A stretch of 64,000 bases of DNA from Yinghuangia sp035454725 (GCF_051388935.1 NZ_JBPKBI010000012.1:124001-188000); one strand, 5' to 3'. Positions 1 through 9,206 are shown, counted from the stretch's first letter. Notes: generated by a model not told the origin, from the letters alone. Translations and numbers: made by a program.

Positions 1-751
1 GCCGCCCGGCGTTTTCCTCGGCCCGTTCGCGGACCGGTTCTCCGCCCTGGCCCCTGCCCTGCCGCGCGGCGTGTTCGTCGCGCTGTTCCTCCACGGGTTC
101 CTCGGCGGGTTCTCCGCCTTGTCCTCCGCCTTGTCCTCCGCCGCGTCCTTCGCCGTGTCCTGCGCTTCTGTCCGCGCGGTGCCGCGCGCCGGAGTCCTCG
201 CCTAGCAGCACGGTCAGCACGTCCCGGATGATCTCCGGATGGTCGTCCTGCTCGGGGGCGAGCAGCCACTGCTGCTGCATCCCGTCCAGAAGCGCGAGCA
301 GCGCCGTCGCCGCCGCGCGCGGGGTCAGGCCGCTCGGCAGGCGTTCCCCCCAGCGCTCGGTGAAGCTGTCGGCCATGCGCGCACGCACCGCCGCGTAGTG
401 GTCGCGGAAGTACCCCTGCGCCGGGTGCCCCTCCGTGATGCTCTCGCCGAGCAGCACGCTGTACACCTGCGTGAGCCCGACTCGCTCGTGGTCGTGGGCG
501 ACCACATGGGCCATCTGGTCGGGCAGATCCTCTTCGGCGTAGTCGGATCGCAGATGGGCGCGGGCCAGTTCCTCCCGGCGGCGCAGCACCTCGACGAGCA
601 GCTTTTCCTTGCCGGGGAAGTAGTGCAGGACCCCCTGCCGGGTCAGGCCGACCCGCTGCGCGATCGCGTCGATCGACGCGCCCTGGTAGCCGCGTGCGGC
701 GAACAGTTCCAGCGCGGCGTCCACGATTTCGTCGCGCCTGGTCCGCGTCAT
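1..751 (-). CDS. TetR/AcrR family regulator, 3' end outside window
   Basis: Transcriptional regulator of the TetR family, incomplete because no stop is met before the window edge. The N-terminal 50 residues form the DNA-binding domain: a helix with DEIVDAALELFAARGYQ, then AQRVGLTRQGVLHYFPGKEKL, the usual recognition helix and HYF motif. The ligand domain follows to about residue 190 (QMAHVVAHDHERVG, GMQQQWLLAPEQ). Past the point where family members normally end (LLGED), an unusual tail of over 60 residues runs on. It is rich in Gly, Glu, Gln and Arg, with the unit GQGGEP twice. It lies divergent to the SDR at 874, and a 20-bp palindrome sits between them, so autoregulation and control of the SDR are likely (inference). 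The ligand is unknown. The tail could be real or low-complexity read-through. Confidence 0.85.
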   Translation of the reverse strand, partial: MTRTRRDEIVDAALELFAARGYQGASIDAIAQRVGLTRQGVLHYFPGKEKLLVEVLRRREELARAHLRSDYAEEDLPDQMAHVVAHDHERVGLTQVYSVLLGESITEGHPAQGYFRDHYAAVRARMADSFTERWGERLPSGLTPRAAATALLALLDGMQQQWLLAPEQDDHPEIIRDVLTVLLGEDSGARHRADRSAGHGEGRGGGQGGGQGGEPAEEPVEEQRDEHAARQGRGQGGEPVRERAEENAGR

Positions 752-811
752 CTCCGTTGTCCGATCGTCACGCCCAGACACTACCGCCGGGACTATGTCA
801 TCCCCTACCTT

Positions 812-831
812 CCTACCTACACGTAAGTAGG
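812..831. promoter_or_regulatory. Candidate TetR operator
   Basis: The imperfect palindrome CCTACCTACACGTAAGTAGG matches its own reverse complement at 16 of 20 positions. It lies in the divergent spacer between the TetR gene (start 751) and the SDR (start 874). Size, symmetry and position are typical of a TetR dimer-pair site. The assignment is inferred from position and symmetry only. Confidence 0.55.
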
Positions 832-873
832 ACTGCCTACACATCAACGAAAGATTGGGACGAGGTGGAACGG

Positions 874-1581
874 ATGACCGAGACGGCCGTCATCACCGGA
901 GCCGCGGGCGGCATCGGGGAAGGCGTCGCACGCTTGCTCACGGCGGCCGGAGTGCGGTGCGTCGTGGTGGACCGCGATCCCAAGGTGGAGGGGGTCGCCG
1001 CGGCGATCGGCGGCACGGCCGTCGTCGGCGACCTGACCGACCCGGAGGTGTCGCGGAAGGCCGTCGACGCTGCCGGCGACCGCGTCGACTTCCTGGTCCT
1101 CAACGCCGGCATCAACTGCGCCGACAAGGACCCGGCCACCCTCGATCTGGGCCGCTACCAGGCGGTCGTCGGCGTCAACCAGCACTCCGTCGTGTACGGG
1201 CTGCGTGCCGCGCTCCCCGTCATGCGCCGGACAGGCGGCGGTTCCATCGTGGTCACCGCCTCGCACGCCGCCCTCAAAGGCGTCCCGCAGGACCCCATAT
1301 ACACGATGACCAAGCACGCCGTCATCGGCCTGGTCCGCGCCTTCTCCGGCACGCTCGCCGCCGAGGGGATCCGTTTCAGTGCCGTCTGCCCCGGCCTCGT
1401 CGACACCCCTCTCACGGCGGGCGGACGCGAGCGCTTCCAGGCGGCCGGCATCCCCATGCTCACCTCCGACGAGGTCGCGGCCGCAATCGTCGACACCCTG
1501 CGTATGGCGGAGCCCGGCACCGAAGTCGTCCTGCACCCGGGCCGGCCGGTCGGGCGCTACGTCCCCGCGCCCCTCGACTGA
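874..1581 (+). CDS. Short-chain dehydrogenase/reductase (SDR)
   Basis: Cytosolic NAD(P)-dependent oxidoreductase of the classical SDR family, 235 residues. The cofactor motif TGAAGGIG is at residues 8-15, the NAG-type motif LNAGIN follows, and the catalytic Ser (TASHAA), Tyr143 and Lys147 (YTMTK) are all present. The ATG at 874 has a GAGGTGG ribosome binding site 6 nt upstream; longer in-frame extensions have none. The substrate cannot be told. It is divergent from a TetR gene and precedes a binding lipoprotein on the same strand by 146 bp, a set suggesting uptake and oxidation of a small organic substrate (inference). Confidence 0.9.
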   Translation: MTETAVITGAAGGIGEGVARLLTAAGVRCVVVDRDPKVEGVAAAIGGTAVVGDLTDPEVSRKAVDAAGDRVDFLVLNAGINCADKDPATLDLGRYQAVVGVNQHSVVYGLRAALPVMRRTGGGSIVVTASHAALKGVPQDPIYTMTKHAVIGLVRAFSGTLAAEGIRFSAVCPGLVDTPLTAGGRERFQAAGIPMLTSDEVAAAIVDTLRMAEPGTEVVLHPGRPVGRYVPAPLD

Positions 1582-1727
1582 GCACTTCGCCGCCCGGCCC
1601 ACCGGACCGGGCGCCCGAGCATTCCGGTCAACACCCCTTTCCCCCAGTCGGGTTCGCGCGGACCGCGGCGACGTGGCCGCCGACCGGACGCCCCGACTGC
1701 ACCGCCACCAGCCCCGAGGAACCACGC

Positions 1728-3113
1728 ATGAGATCCCGAACGACCGTCACCGCGCTCGCGGTGACCGCCCTGCTCGCCGCCGGATGTGCCGACCGCGGCG
1801 GATCGAACAGCAGTGAGGAACAAGGCGCGCAGGCCCCGCAGGCCACCCCGATATCCGCCGACTTCGGTGATCTGAAGAACGTCTGCCAACCCGGTGAGTC
1901 GACCGGCTCTCCGGCGCAGGGCGTGACCGCCGACGAGATCAAGGTCGGCGTGATGTCCGACATCGGCTTCACCAAGAACCAGGAATTCGTCGACGCCGCA
2001 AAGGTGTTCACGTCGTGGTGCAATGACGCGGGCGGCATCAACGGCCGCAAACTCGTCGCCACCACCCGCGACACGAAGATGGTCGAGGTCCGGCAGCGCG
2101 TCGCCGAGGCGTGCCGCGAGGACTTCGCCCTGGTCGGCGGCGGCGCGTCCCTGGACGGCATGGGTGTCAAGGACCGGCTGTCGTGCATGCTGCCGGACTT
2201 CCCCGCCCAGTCCTCGTCCGCCGAGGCCGACGGCTCCGACCTCCAGGTCCGCTCGCAGGCGCGGCCCATCTCGCACGTGCCCTACGCCGGGTTCTACGCC
2301 TGGCTGCTCAAGGAGGCCCACCCGGCCTCCGCGGGCGCGCTCGGCATCATCAACGGCGACTCCCCCGTCACCAAGGTCCTCGGTGCCAAGGCCGTCGAGA
2401 GCCTGAAGGCCGCGGGCGGCACCGTCGTCTACGACGACCTGTACCCGGCGGCGGGCGTCAGCGACTGGACCCCGTACGCGCAGAGCATCAAGAACAAGAA
2501 CGTGCGCGGCCTCGTCTTCTACGGCCAGTACGCCCAACTCGCCAAACTTGAGCAGGCGTTGACCAACCTCGGCCACAAGCTCGACTGGATCGACGCCAAC
2601 AACAACGCGTACAACCCCGCGTTCATCGAACTCGCCGGCGACCAGGTTCTCGCGGCCCAGAACAACGTCGCCGACCTCGGCGGCATCGCCCCGCTGGAAA
2701 GCGCCGCGTCCAACCCCGCGACGCAGCGCGTCCTCGACCTGTACGCCAAGTACGCCCCCGGCGCCAAGGTCACCCTCCCCTCGCTCCGCGCCTTCTCCGC
2801 CTGGCTCGTCTTCGCCAAGTCCGCCGCGAGCTGCGGCAACGACCTGACCCGCAAGTGCGTCTACGACGCCGCGCGCAACGAGAAGACCTGGACCGCAGGC
2901 GGCCTCCAGGCCCCCGTCGACCTGTCGGACAACGACCCGGCACAGTCCTGCTTCAACGCCGTGAAGGCCACCGCCGACGGCTGGCAGGCCCCCGACTTCA
3001 AGCCCGACCGGGGCACCTACCGCTGCGACGTCCCCTCCCCCAAGCTCACCGGCTCGTACGCCCGGCCGCTCACGCTCGCCGACGTCGGCAAGAGCTTGAA
3101 CGACCTTTCGTAA
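1728..3113 (+). CDS. Leucine/amide-type ABC substrate-binding lipoprotein
   Basis: Extracytoplasmic solute-binding lipoprotein of the LivK/branched-chain amino acid type, 461 residues. It has a lipoprotein signal with lipobox LLAAGC (Cys20), a Ser/Gly/Glu linker, then the type I periplasmic-binding fold starting at IKVGVMSDIGFTKN. ATG 1728 follows GAGGA by 7 nt. Conserved WCNDAGGINGRKL and an ALVGGGASLDG segment mark the binding cleft. A close paralogue lies at 48205-49608 and shares whole segments such as FTSWCNDAGGINGRKL. No permease or ATPase gene is adjacent, so it is an orphan binding protein. The ligand is unknown; family members also bind aromatic and amide compounds. Confidence 0.9.
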   Translation: MRSRTTVTALAVTALLAAGCADRGGSNSSEEQGAQAPQATPISADFGDLKNVCQPGESTGSPAQGVTADEIKVGVMSDIGFTKNQEFVDAAKVFTSWCNDAGGINGRKLVATTRDTKMVEVRQRVAEACREDFALVGGGASLDGMGVKDRLSCMLPDFPAQSSSAEADGSDLQVRSQARPISHVPYAGFYAWLLKEAHPASAGALGIINGDSPVTKVLGAKAVESLKAAGGTVVYDDLYPAAGVSDWTPYAQSIKNKNVRGLVFYGQYAQLAKLEQALTNLGHKLDWIDANNNAYNPAFIELAGDQVLAAQNNVADLGGIAPLESAASNPATQRVLDLYAKYAPGAKVTLPSLRAFSAWLVFAKSAASCGNDLTRKCVYDAARNEKTWTAGGLQAPVDLSDNDPAQSCFNAVKATADGWQAPDFKPDRGTYRCDVPSPKLTGSYARPLTLADVGKSLNDLS

Positions 3114-3147
3114 ACCGACCGCGCTCGCGGCGGCGGGGCGGCCGGCC

Positions 3148-3271
3148 NNNNNNNNNNNNNNNNNNNNNNNNNNNNNNNNNNNNNNNNNNNNNNNNNNNNN
3201 NNNNNNNNNNNNNNNNNNNNNNNNNNNNNNNNNNNNNNNNNNNNNNNNNNNNNNNNNNNNNNNNNNNNNNN
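3148..3271. other. Assembly gap (N run)
   Basis: There are 124 undetermined bases between the binding lipoprotein and the next TetR gene. Nothing can be said about the content. The upstream flank is extremely G+C-rich (gcggcggggcggccggcc), the usual cause of such gaps. Confidence 0.99.
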
Positions 3272-3367
3272 CCGCTTTCGTGCGCGCCCGAAACGGCTCA
3301 GACATGCAGGTCAGAGCACATGCAAGACGGTGCGCAGCGCCGAAACACGTCGACTAGGCTCGGCGGG

Positions 3368-4012
3368 GTGACCGACGTGAGGGGCCCGCGCGGCCCGTAT
3401 CGGAAGAGCATCGAACGGCGGGAGCAGATCCTGGACGCCGCGCTGCACGTGTTCGCCGAGCAGGGCGACGGCGGCGCGTTGCTCCAGGAGATCGCCGACC
3501 GTGTCGGCGTCAAACAGCCGTCGCTGACGTACTACTTCGCGTCGCGCGACGAGCTGCTGCTCGCGGTGGTCGAGCACCACGACACCCTCGGCGCGGAACT
3601 GGCCGCGGAAGCCGACCGCCCGATCCAGGCGGCGGCTGACGCACTGCGGCGGAGCATGCGACAACCCGGCCTGCGCAGGCTGTTCGCCACCATGGCCGTC
3701 GCCGCCGCCGATCCCGACCACCCCGGCCACGCGTTCTTCACCGAGCGCTACCGGCGCATCGCCGCCGAGGTCGCCCGGAGAGTGGCGAAAGACCAGGAGG
3801 CCGGGCGGGCGCGCCGCGACGAGTCGCCGGAACACCTGGCCAGGTTGCTCCTCGCCGTTGTCGACGGCTTGCAGAAGCAGTGGCTGATCGATCCGTCGAC
3901 GGATCCTGTACCGGCGTTCGAGGCATTCATCCGGCTGTGCGGGTACGCGGCCGACACGGCCGACGCGGATGGGACGGACCGCGCGAAGGGGCCCGAGGGG
4001 CCAAGGAAGTAA
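3368..4012 (+). CDS. TetR family regulator
   Basis: DNA-binding repressor-type protein, 214 residues from GTG 3368. The helix-turn-helix region is clear: RREQILDAALHVFAEQG, then LLQEIADRVGVKQPSLTYYF, then ASRDELLLAVVEHHD. The rest is the variable ligand domain ending in an acidic/basic tail (DGTDRAKGPEGPRK). No strong ribosome binding site precedes the GTG (only a G-rich cggcgggg). An upstream in-frame ATG near 3319 is possible but would add residues before the conserved start. Its target may be the binding protein upstream or the beta-glucuronidase downstream; 670 bp separate it from the latter. Confidence 0.85.
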   Translation: MTDVRGPRGPYRKSIERREQILDAALHVFAEQGDGGALLQEIADRVGVKQPSLTYYFASRDELLLAVVEHHDTLGAELAAEADRPIQAAADALRRSMRQPGLRRLFATMAVAAADPDHPGHAFFTERYRRIAAEVARRVAKDQEAGRARRDESPEHLARLLLAVVDGLQKQWLIDPSTDPVPAFEAFIRLCGYAADTADADGTDRAKGPEGPRK

Positions 4013-4610
4013 CCGCTCCGGCTTGGCAGTTCCCTGTCCCCCCGAAATGCCGTGCGGCTGCGGCGGTCCCTTGGCACGGACCTCGGCCCCCTGCGCCCTG
4101 CCGACGCGGATCTCTCGACAACCAATTTCGATGTCTGCTAGATTCTTGTCCGCGAAGAACCTGCTGTGCCCACGATGCGCGGGCGTCGGCGGCCCCTCGA
4201 CGGCGTCGGAAAGGAGCTCGACCGAGCCGGCACTCCCACGCCCGACGCACCCGGAGCCGTGCACCCGCCCGGCGCGGCCACAACGGAATAACTCCGGGAA
4301 TCACCGCCCGGAACCGTCCCGACTCGACGCGAAAATTCGCCCCGGCCACGCCGGTATTTCATGCCGCCAGGTCATATCGGCGCGTCACGATGCCCGATCC
4401 GCAGCAAATTTCTCGCACCCGGATTCCGGTTTTTTCCGCTGCCTCGATACCGGCGGCCCAGGAACGGAATCCCCGGCTCAGCGCGCCGTAGAGAGGCCTC
4501 TCACCAGCATTTTCATGAGCTTTGGCGACCCAAGGCCCGCAAGCGGGAGGTCGGCTACACCATTCCCGGGAAATCCACAGGCCCTCACGGCGACAACTGC
4601 ATGCAACTCC

Positions 4611-4640
4611 TTGCCACGCCATGCGAAACAAAGTCTTAAT
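4611..4640 (+). promoter_or_regulatory. Candidate housekeeping promoter of the beta-glucuronidase gene
   Basis: TTGCCA (4611-4616, five of six to TTGACA) and CTTAAT (4635-4640, four of six to TATAAT) are separated by 18 bp. This predicts a start near 4648 and a leader of about 35 nt before the ATG at 4683. The remaining 4013-4610 spacer is less GC-rich than its surroundings; I see no supported gene in it. Confidence 0.45.
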
Positions 4641-4682
4641 AGGCCGGGAATACAGAAACGCAAAGCCGAACAGGAGCCGTAC

Positions 4683-6458
4683 ATGTTGCGTCCTCAAGAC
4701 ACCGCGACTCGCGAACGGAAATGCATGAACGGCTTGTGGTCGTTTCGGCTCGACCCCGCGGGCGAGGGACGCACGCAAGGCTGGTGGCGTTCCCGGCTCG
4801 ACGAGGCGCGGGAGATGCCTGTGCCGGCGAGCTACAACGACATCGTGCCCGAGTTGGCCGTACGCGACCACGTCGGCGACGCGTGGTACCAGACGACCGT
4901 CCGGGTGCCGCAGCGCTGGGCCGGTGAGCGGATCGTCCTCCGCTTCGACGCCGCGACGCACCGCGCGGTGGTGTGGGTCGACGACGTGCAGGTCGCCGAA
5001 CACGAGGGCGGCTACACGCCGTTCGAAGCCGACGTCACCGACCACGTGCAGCCGGGCACGGAGGCCCGTGTCACGGTGGTGGTGAACAACGAACTCACCT
5101 GGGAGTCGATCCCGCCCGGCGTGGTCGAGGACACCCCGCTGGGTCGGCGGCAGAACTACTTCCACGACTTCTTCAACTACGCCGGCCTGCACCGCGCGGT
5201 CTGGCTCTACACGACACCGAAGGCCCACGTCTGCGGCATCGCCGTGGAGACCGGACTCGACGGCGGCACCGGAACGGTCCGGTACGCGGTCGAACACGCG
5301 GGTGCCGCCGTGGTCCGCGTCGTCCTGCGCGACGCCGCCGGCGCCGAGGTCGCCGACGGGGAAGGCAGCGAGGGCCTGCTGACCGTCCCCGACGTGCATC
5401 CGTGGGCGCCCGGCGACGGCTACCTGTACGAGCTGGAGGCGCAACTTCACGACGCGGACGGCGGGCTGGTCGACAGCTACGTCCTGCCGGTCGGTGTGCG
5501 CACGGTCGAGGTGCGCGGCACCGAGTTCCTCATCAACGGCGAGCCGTTCTACTTCCGGGGGTTCGGCAAGCACGAGGACGCACCGGTCCGCGGCAAGGGG
5601 CACGACGACGCCCTGATGGTCCATGACTTCGAGCTGATGGAGTGGATCGGCGCGAACTCGTTCCGCACGTCGCACTACCCGTACGCGGAAGAGGTCCTGG
5701 ACTACGCCGACCGCCACGGCATCGTCGTCATCGACGAGACCGCCGCCGTGGGCATGAACGTCCGCTTCACCATGCACGGCGCCTCCGGTGCGACCAGCAC
5801 GTACACCGAGGACACCATCGGCTCGGCCACCCAGCGCAACCACCTCCAGGCCATCCGGGAGCTGGTCGCGCGTGACCGCAACCACCCCAGCGTGGTGCTG
5901 TGGTGCGTCGCCAACGAGCCGGACGGCAGCGTGCCGGAGGCGCGCGACTACTTCGCTCCGCTGTTCGCCGAGTTCCGCAAGCTCGACCCCACCCGCCCGG
6001 TCGGCCTCGTCAACATGCTCGCCGACCTGCCGGACAAGGACCTGGTCACCGAACTCGCCGACGTCGTCATGACCAACCGGTACTACGGCTGGTACATGCA
6101 GACCGGCGACCTCGCCGCCGCCGAGGTCGCCCTTGAGGCCGAACTGCGGGCGTGGGTCGAGAAGCACCACAAGCCCATCCTCGTCACCGAGTACGGCGCC
6201 GACACGTACGCCGGACTGCACTCCATCGTCGACATGCCCTGGTCCGAGGAGTACCAGGTCGCGCTCCTGGCCATGTACCACCGGGTCTTCGACCGCATCG
6301 ACGCCGTGGTCGGCGAACACATCTGGAACTTCGCGGACTTCGCCACCCGTCCCGGAGTCATGCGCGTCGGCGGCAACAAGAAGGGTGTGTTCACCCGGGA
6401 ACGCAGCCCCAAGTCCGCGGCGTTCGCCGTCCGCGACCGCTGGCGCGCGGCGCGGTAG
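4683..6458 (+). CDS. uidA: Beta-glucuronidase, glycoside hydrolase family 2
   Basis: Retaining glycosidase that releases glucuronic acid from beta-glucuronides, 591 residues and close in length to the 603-residue Escherichia coli enzyme. Domains in order: jelly-roll sugar-binding domain (about 20-185, with NGLWSFRLDP and VPASYNDI), immunoglobulin-like domain (about 187-275), and TIM barrel (about 277-588). Acid/base Glu412 lies in ANEPDG and nucleophile Glu503 in TEYGAD, almost the same numbering as E413/E504 of the E. coli enzyme. ATG 4683 has AGGAG 7 nt upstream. No signal peptide is seen, so it should be cytosolic and need imported substrates. No dedicated transporter is adjacent. An alternative GH2 specificity is less likely given the GUS-like N terminus. 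Confidence 0.93.
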   Translation: MLRPQDTATRERKCMNGLWSFRLDPAGEGRTQGWWRSRLDEAREMPVPASYNDIVPELAVRDHVGDAWYQTTVRVPQRWAGERIVLRFDAATHRAVVWVDDVQVAEHEGGYTPFEADVTDHVQPGTEARVTVVVNNELTWESIPPGVVEDTPLGRRQNYFHDFFNYAGLHRAVWLYTTPKAHVCGIAVETGLDGGTGTVRYAVEHAGAAVVRVVLRDAAGAEVADGEGSEGLLTVPDVHPWAPGDGYLYELEAQLHDADGGLVDSYVLPVGVRTVEVRGTEFLINGEPFYFRGFGKHEDAPVRGKGHDDALMVHDFELMEWIGANSFRTSHYPYAEEVLDYADRHGIVVIDETAAVGMNVRFTMHGASGATSTYTEDTIGSATQRNHLQAIRELVARDRNHPSVVLWCVANEPDGSVPEARDYFAPLFAEFRKLDPTRPVGLVNMLADLPDKDLVTELADVVMTNRYYGWYMQTGDLAAAEVALEAELRAWVEKHHKPILVTEYGADTYAGLHSIVDMPWSEEYQVALLAMYHRVFDRIDAVVGEHIWNFADFATRPGVMRVGGNKKGVFTRERSPKSAAFAVRDRWRAAR

Positions 6459-6660
6459 CGGGGCCCGGGCGCGTCCTGGGCACGCAGCGAAAACGCCCGG
6501 TGAGGACGTGGGATGCCTCGGGTGGTGGACGCGGCGGTGCGAAGGCGTCGCCCGGCGCGGTGGCGAAGCGCGCGGTCTGACCCGCACCGCCGAACTCCCG
6601 CCCGGGCCACGCCCGAACGCCCGGCCGCGCCCTCGGACGTGGCATGCCGCGGCAGCCGCA

Positions 6661-6700
6661 CTGTTGTCAGGGCCGGCAAAACACTCGGCCCTGACAGCAG
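6661..6700 (+). terminator. Strong hairpin, likely terminator after uidA
   Basis: Inverted repeat CTGTTGTCAGGGCCG / CGGCCCTGACAGCAG: 15-bp stem with one mismatch and a 10-nt loop GCAAAACACT. There is no U tract, as is common in actinomycetes. It lies 200 bp after the uidA stop in a 511-bp spacer (6459-6969) that otherwise shows no supportable gene. Confidence 0.6.
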
Positions 6701-6969
6701 GCCCACAGCCCGCGCCCGGTCCACCGCGGCCCGGCAGCGGTGGTCGCGCGGTGCCGGACAAGGCACCTGGCCTGCGGCCTCAGGACTCGTCCGCCGCACC
6801 GAAAATGCGCATGTCGCAAGCGCGGCGAGCGGCGGCTCCACGATGCCGGGAGAATCACCAAGGCCGGGCCCCGGCACTGCCGGCCGTTTCCGCAGCATGG
6901 TCGGCCAGGGGCCCCGGCGGCATAATTGAGCCACGATCGAACCGCTCGGGGAGATGGCAGGCCGAATGC

Positions 6970-9060
6970 ATGCGTTCATCCGACGCTGCCGACGCCACAG
7001 TCGGTGACACCACCGAGACCGAACAGACGTTCGTAAAGAACGGCGGTATGGTGCTCGTGCTCGACGGACGGCAAGTGGTCGTGTCCGGCACCCCAGACCC
7101 CGGCCGGCTGCTCGGTCGGCGCATGAATCTCCATCTCGGCTCGGACTTCGACGATCCGTACACCGTCCGGACCGGGACGACCGTCATCGACTCCCCGCAC
7201 GGACGGGCCGAGCTTGTCCGGTACAGCGCGCAACCCCTCACTCCCCGCTCCGACCGCGACGCCGCGTGGCTCGTACGCCTGTTCCACATGGCCGATCCGA
7301 CGCCCCCCAGCGGGCGAGGCAGCACGCAGCGCGCCCGGCTTTCCCACGCCGCCGCGATGAGTGTCGGCGCGTCGCTGGAGATGACGGACATCGCCACCGG
7401 TCTCGCCCGCCTCCTCGTACCCGATTTCGCGGACGTGGCGAGCGTGGACATCCCCGAAGAGGTGCTGGACACCGAGGAGCCGCCTCCCGCGGCGAGGAGC
7501 ATGCGGCGACTGCGGCGCGTCGCCGTCGTCACCGCGGACGGACGCATGCCGCCGAGGTACCGCGGCGCGGGAGAACGCCTGCCTCCCTTCCCCGACCCGC
7601 CGCAACTGCGCACGATGGGCGACAACCCGGTGGTCCGCGTGTCGGGCCGGCAGGACCTGGCCGGTGCCCTGGGCCTGTCCCCGGAGGAGGCTCCCACGCT
7701 CATCCCCGAGGGCGCGCACACGCTTCTGGTCGCGCCGCTGTTCGTCGGCGGGCGCCTGCTGGGCGTGCTCGCGGTGTGGCGCACGACGACCGCCGAGAAC
7801 TTCGAGGAGGACGACGCCGACCTGCTCTCGGAGATCGGCTCACGCGGCGCGCTGGCCCTGGACAATGCCCGTCGCTACGCCCGCGAGCACCACACAACCC
7901 TCGCGTTGCAGCGCAGCCTGCTGCCTCCGGTCACGACCGACACACCCGCCGCGACGACGTCCGGCACGTACGTCCCGGCTCGGGGCGAGGCGGGCGTCGG
8001 CGGCGACTGGTACGACGTCCTGCCGCTGTCCTCGCTGCGTGCCGGGTTCGTGGTCGGCGACGTGGTCGGCCACGGATTGCGCGCGGCCGTCGCGATGGGA
8101 CGCCTGCGTACGGCGGTGCAGTCGATCGCCGACCGCGACCTCGACCCCGGCGAGATGCTGGCCCACCTGGACGACCTGGTGCTCGGGCGCTGGATCGACC
8201 GCGACACCGGCGACGTACACCCCGATGTGGCCGCGCAGGGCGCCACCGTGCTCTACGCGGTCTACGACCCCGTCCTGCACCGCTGCACGGTCGCCAGCGC
8301 CGGCCACCTGCCGCCTCTGGTGCTGCGCCCCGGACAGGAACCGGAGTTCATGGACCTCACGCCCGGCCCGCCGCTCGGCGTCGGCGGCCTGCCGTTCGAA
8401 ACCGTGGAGGTGGACCTCCCGCCGGGCACTCTCCTCGCGCTGTACACCGACGGCCTGGTCGAACGCCGCACCGACGACATCGGCACCGGCATGGCCGAAC
8501 TCGCCGACGTGCTGCGCCGCCACCGCGACGCGCCCCTCGACAAGATCGGCACCGAGGTCCTGCGCACGCTCCAGCCGCCCGACGGCGACGACGTCGCGCT
8601 GCTGCTCGCCAAGACCCGCGCGGTGACGGCCGAATCGGTCGCCGAGTGGAAACTCCCCGGCGACCCGTCGATCGTCGGCCGCGCCCGCGAGCTGACGCTT
8701 CGGCAGCTCGGCCGCTGGAACCTCGACGAACTCGCCTTCACCACCGAGCTGGTGGTGAGCGAGCTGGTCACCAACGCGATCCGGTACGGCGGTTCGCCGG
8801 TCGAACTGCGCCTGATCTTCCGCAACGACACGCTGATCTGCGAGGTCTCCGACCCCAGCAACTCCCAACCGAGGCTCCGCCGCGCCACCGCAACCGACGA
8901 AGGCGGACGCGGCCTGTTCCTCGTGGCCCAACTCACCGAACGCTGGGGCAGCCGCTACCGGCGCACCGGCAAGACCATCTGGACCGAACAAACGATCCAC
9001 GCCTCGCGCGCCGCCCAACACCAAGACCTGGTCGGCACCTTCGACGTGGACCCCTGGTAG
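6970..9060 (+). CDS. GAF-SpoIIE (PP2C) phosphatase with HATPase domain
   Basis: Cytosolic signalling protein of 696 residues that joins a serine phosphatase to an anti-sigma-factor-like kinase, the typical RsbU/RsbW-type fusion of streptomycetes. It is expected to act on anti-sigma-factor antagonists. Order: unassigned N terminus (1-120), GAF-like sensor (about 122-305), SpoIIE/PP2C domain (about 310-550, starting LQRSLLPP and with GGDWYDVLP near 345), then a GHKL ATPase (about 560-690). The ATPase has the N box ELVTNAIRYG near 598 and glycine lid DEGGRGLF near 644. ATG 6970 is chosen because GGCAGG lies 8 nt upstream. A related protein lies at 24668-27445. Partner sigma factors are not in the window. 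Confidence 0.9.
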   Translation: MRSSDAADATVGDTTETEQTFVKNGGMVLVLDGRQVVVSGTPDPGRLLGRRMNLHLGSDFDDPYTVRTGTTVIDSPHGRAELVRYSAQPLTPRSDRDAAWLVRLFHMADPTPPSGRGSTQRARLSHAAAMSVGASLEMTDIATGLARLLVPDFADVASVDIPEEVLDTEEPPPAARSMRRLRRVAVVTADGRMPPRYRGAGERLPPFPDPPQLRTMGDNPVVRVSGRQDLAGALGLSPEEAPTLIPEGAHTLLVAPLFVGGRLLGVLAVWRTTTAENFEEDDADLLSEIGSRGALALDNARRYAREHHTTLALQRSLLPPVTTDTPAATTSGTYVPARGEAGVGGDWYDVLPLSSLRAGFVVGDVVGHGLRAAVAMGRLRTAVQSIADRDLDPGEMLAHLDDLVLGRWIDRDTGDVHPDVAAQGATVLYAVYDPVLHRCTVASAGHLPPLVLRPGQEPEFMDLTPGPPLGVGGLPFETVEVDLPPGTLLALYTDGLVERRTDDIGTGMAELADVLRRHRDAPLDKIGTEVLRTLQPPDGDDVALLLAKTRAVTAESVAEWKLPGDPSIVGRARELTLRQLGRWNLDELAFTTELVVSELVTNAIRYGGSPVELRLIFRNDTLICEVSDPSNSQPRLRRATATDEGGRGLFLVAQLTERWGSRYRRTGKTIWTEQTIHASRAAQHQDLVGTFDVDPW

Positions 9061-9116
9061 GTCGGACGCCGCACCGGCTCCCCCGGCCCGTCCGTGCAAC
9101 CTGCCTGGAGCGGCCC

Positions 9117-9206
9117 GGTTTTGCCCGAACCGCGCGGGAACTTCGCGATCGGCCGTCGGAATCGCCGTCGTCACCGTCGGTTTTGCCCGACCCGCGCGGG
9201 AACTTC
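9117..9206. repeat. Two-copy 28-bp palindromic repeat
   Basis: Two 28-bp copies, at 9117-9144 and 9179-9206, differ at one base and have a 62-bp period. Each begins GGTTTTGCCCGA, ends GGGAACTTC and contains a CCGCGCGG dyad (CCCGCGCGGG in copy 2). They lie just after the phosphatase gene and could act as tandem terminators or be copies of a dispersed intergenic repeat. Confidence 0.8.

Noticed and set aside
855..1727. Upstream extension of the binding-protein frame across the SDR gene
   Set aside because: Arg/Pro-rich shadow translation of the SDR; the lipoprotein signal begins at 1728 behind a ribosome binding site.
6459..6969. Several open frames in the spacer after uidA
   Set aside because: Biased, Arg/Pro-rich translations without ribosome binding sites or motifs; the spacer holds only a terminator hairpin.
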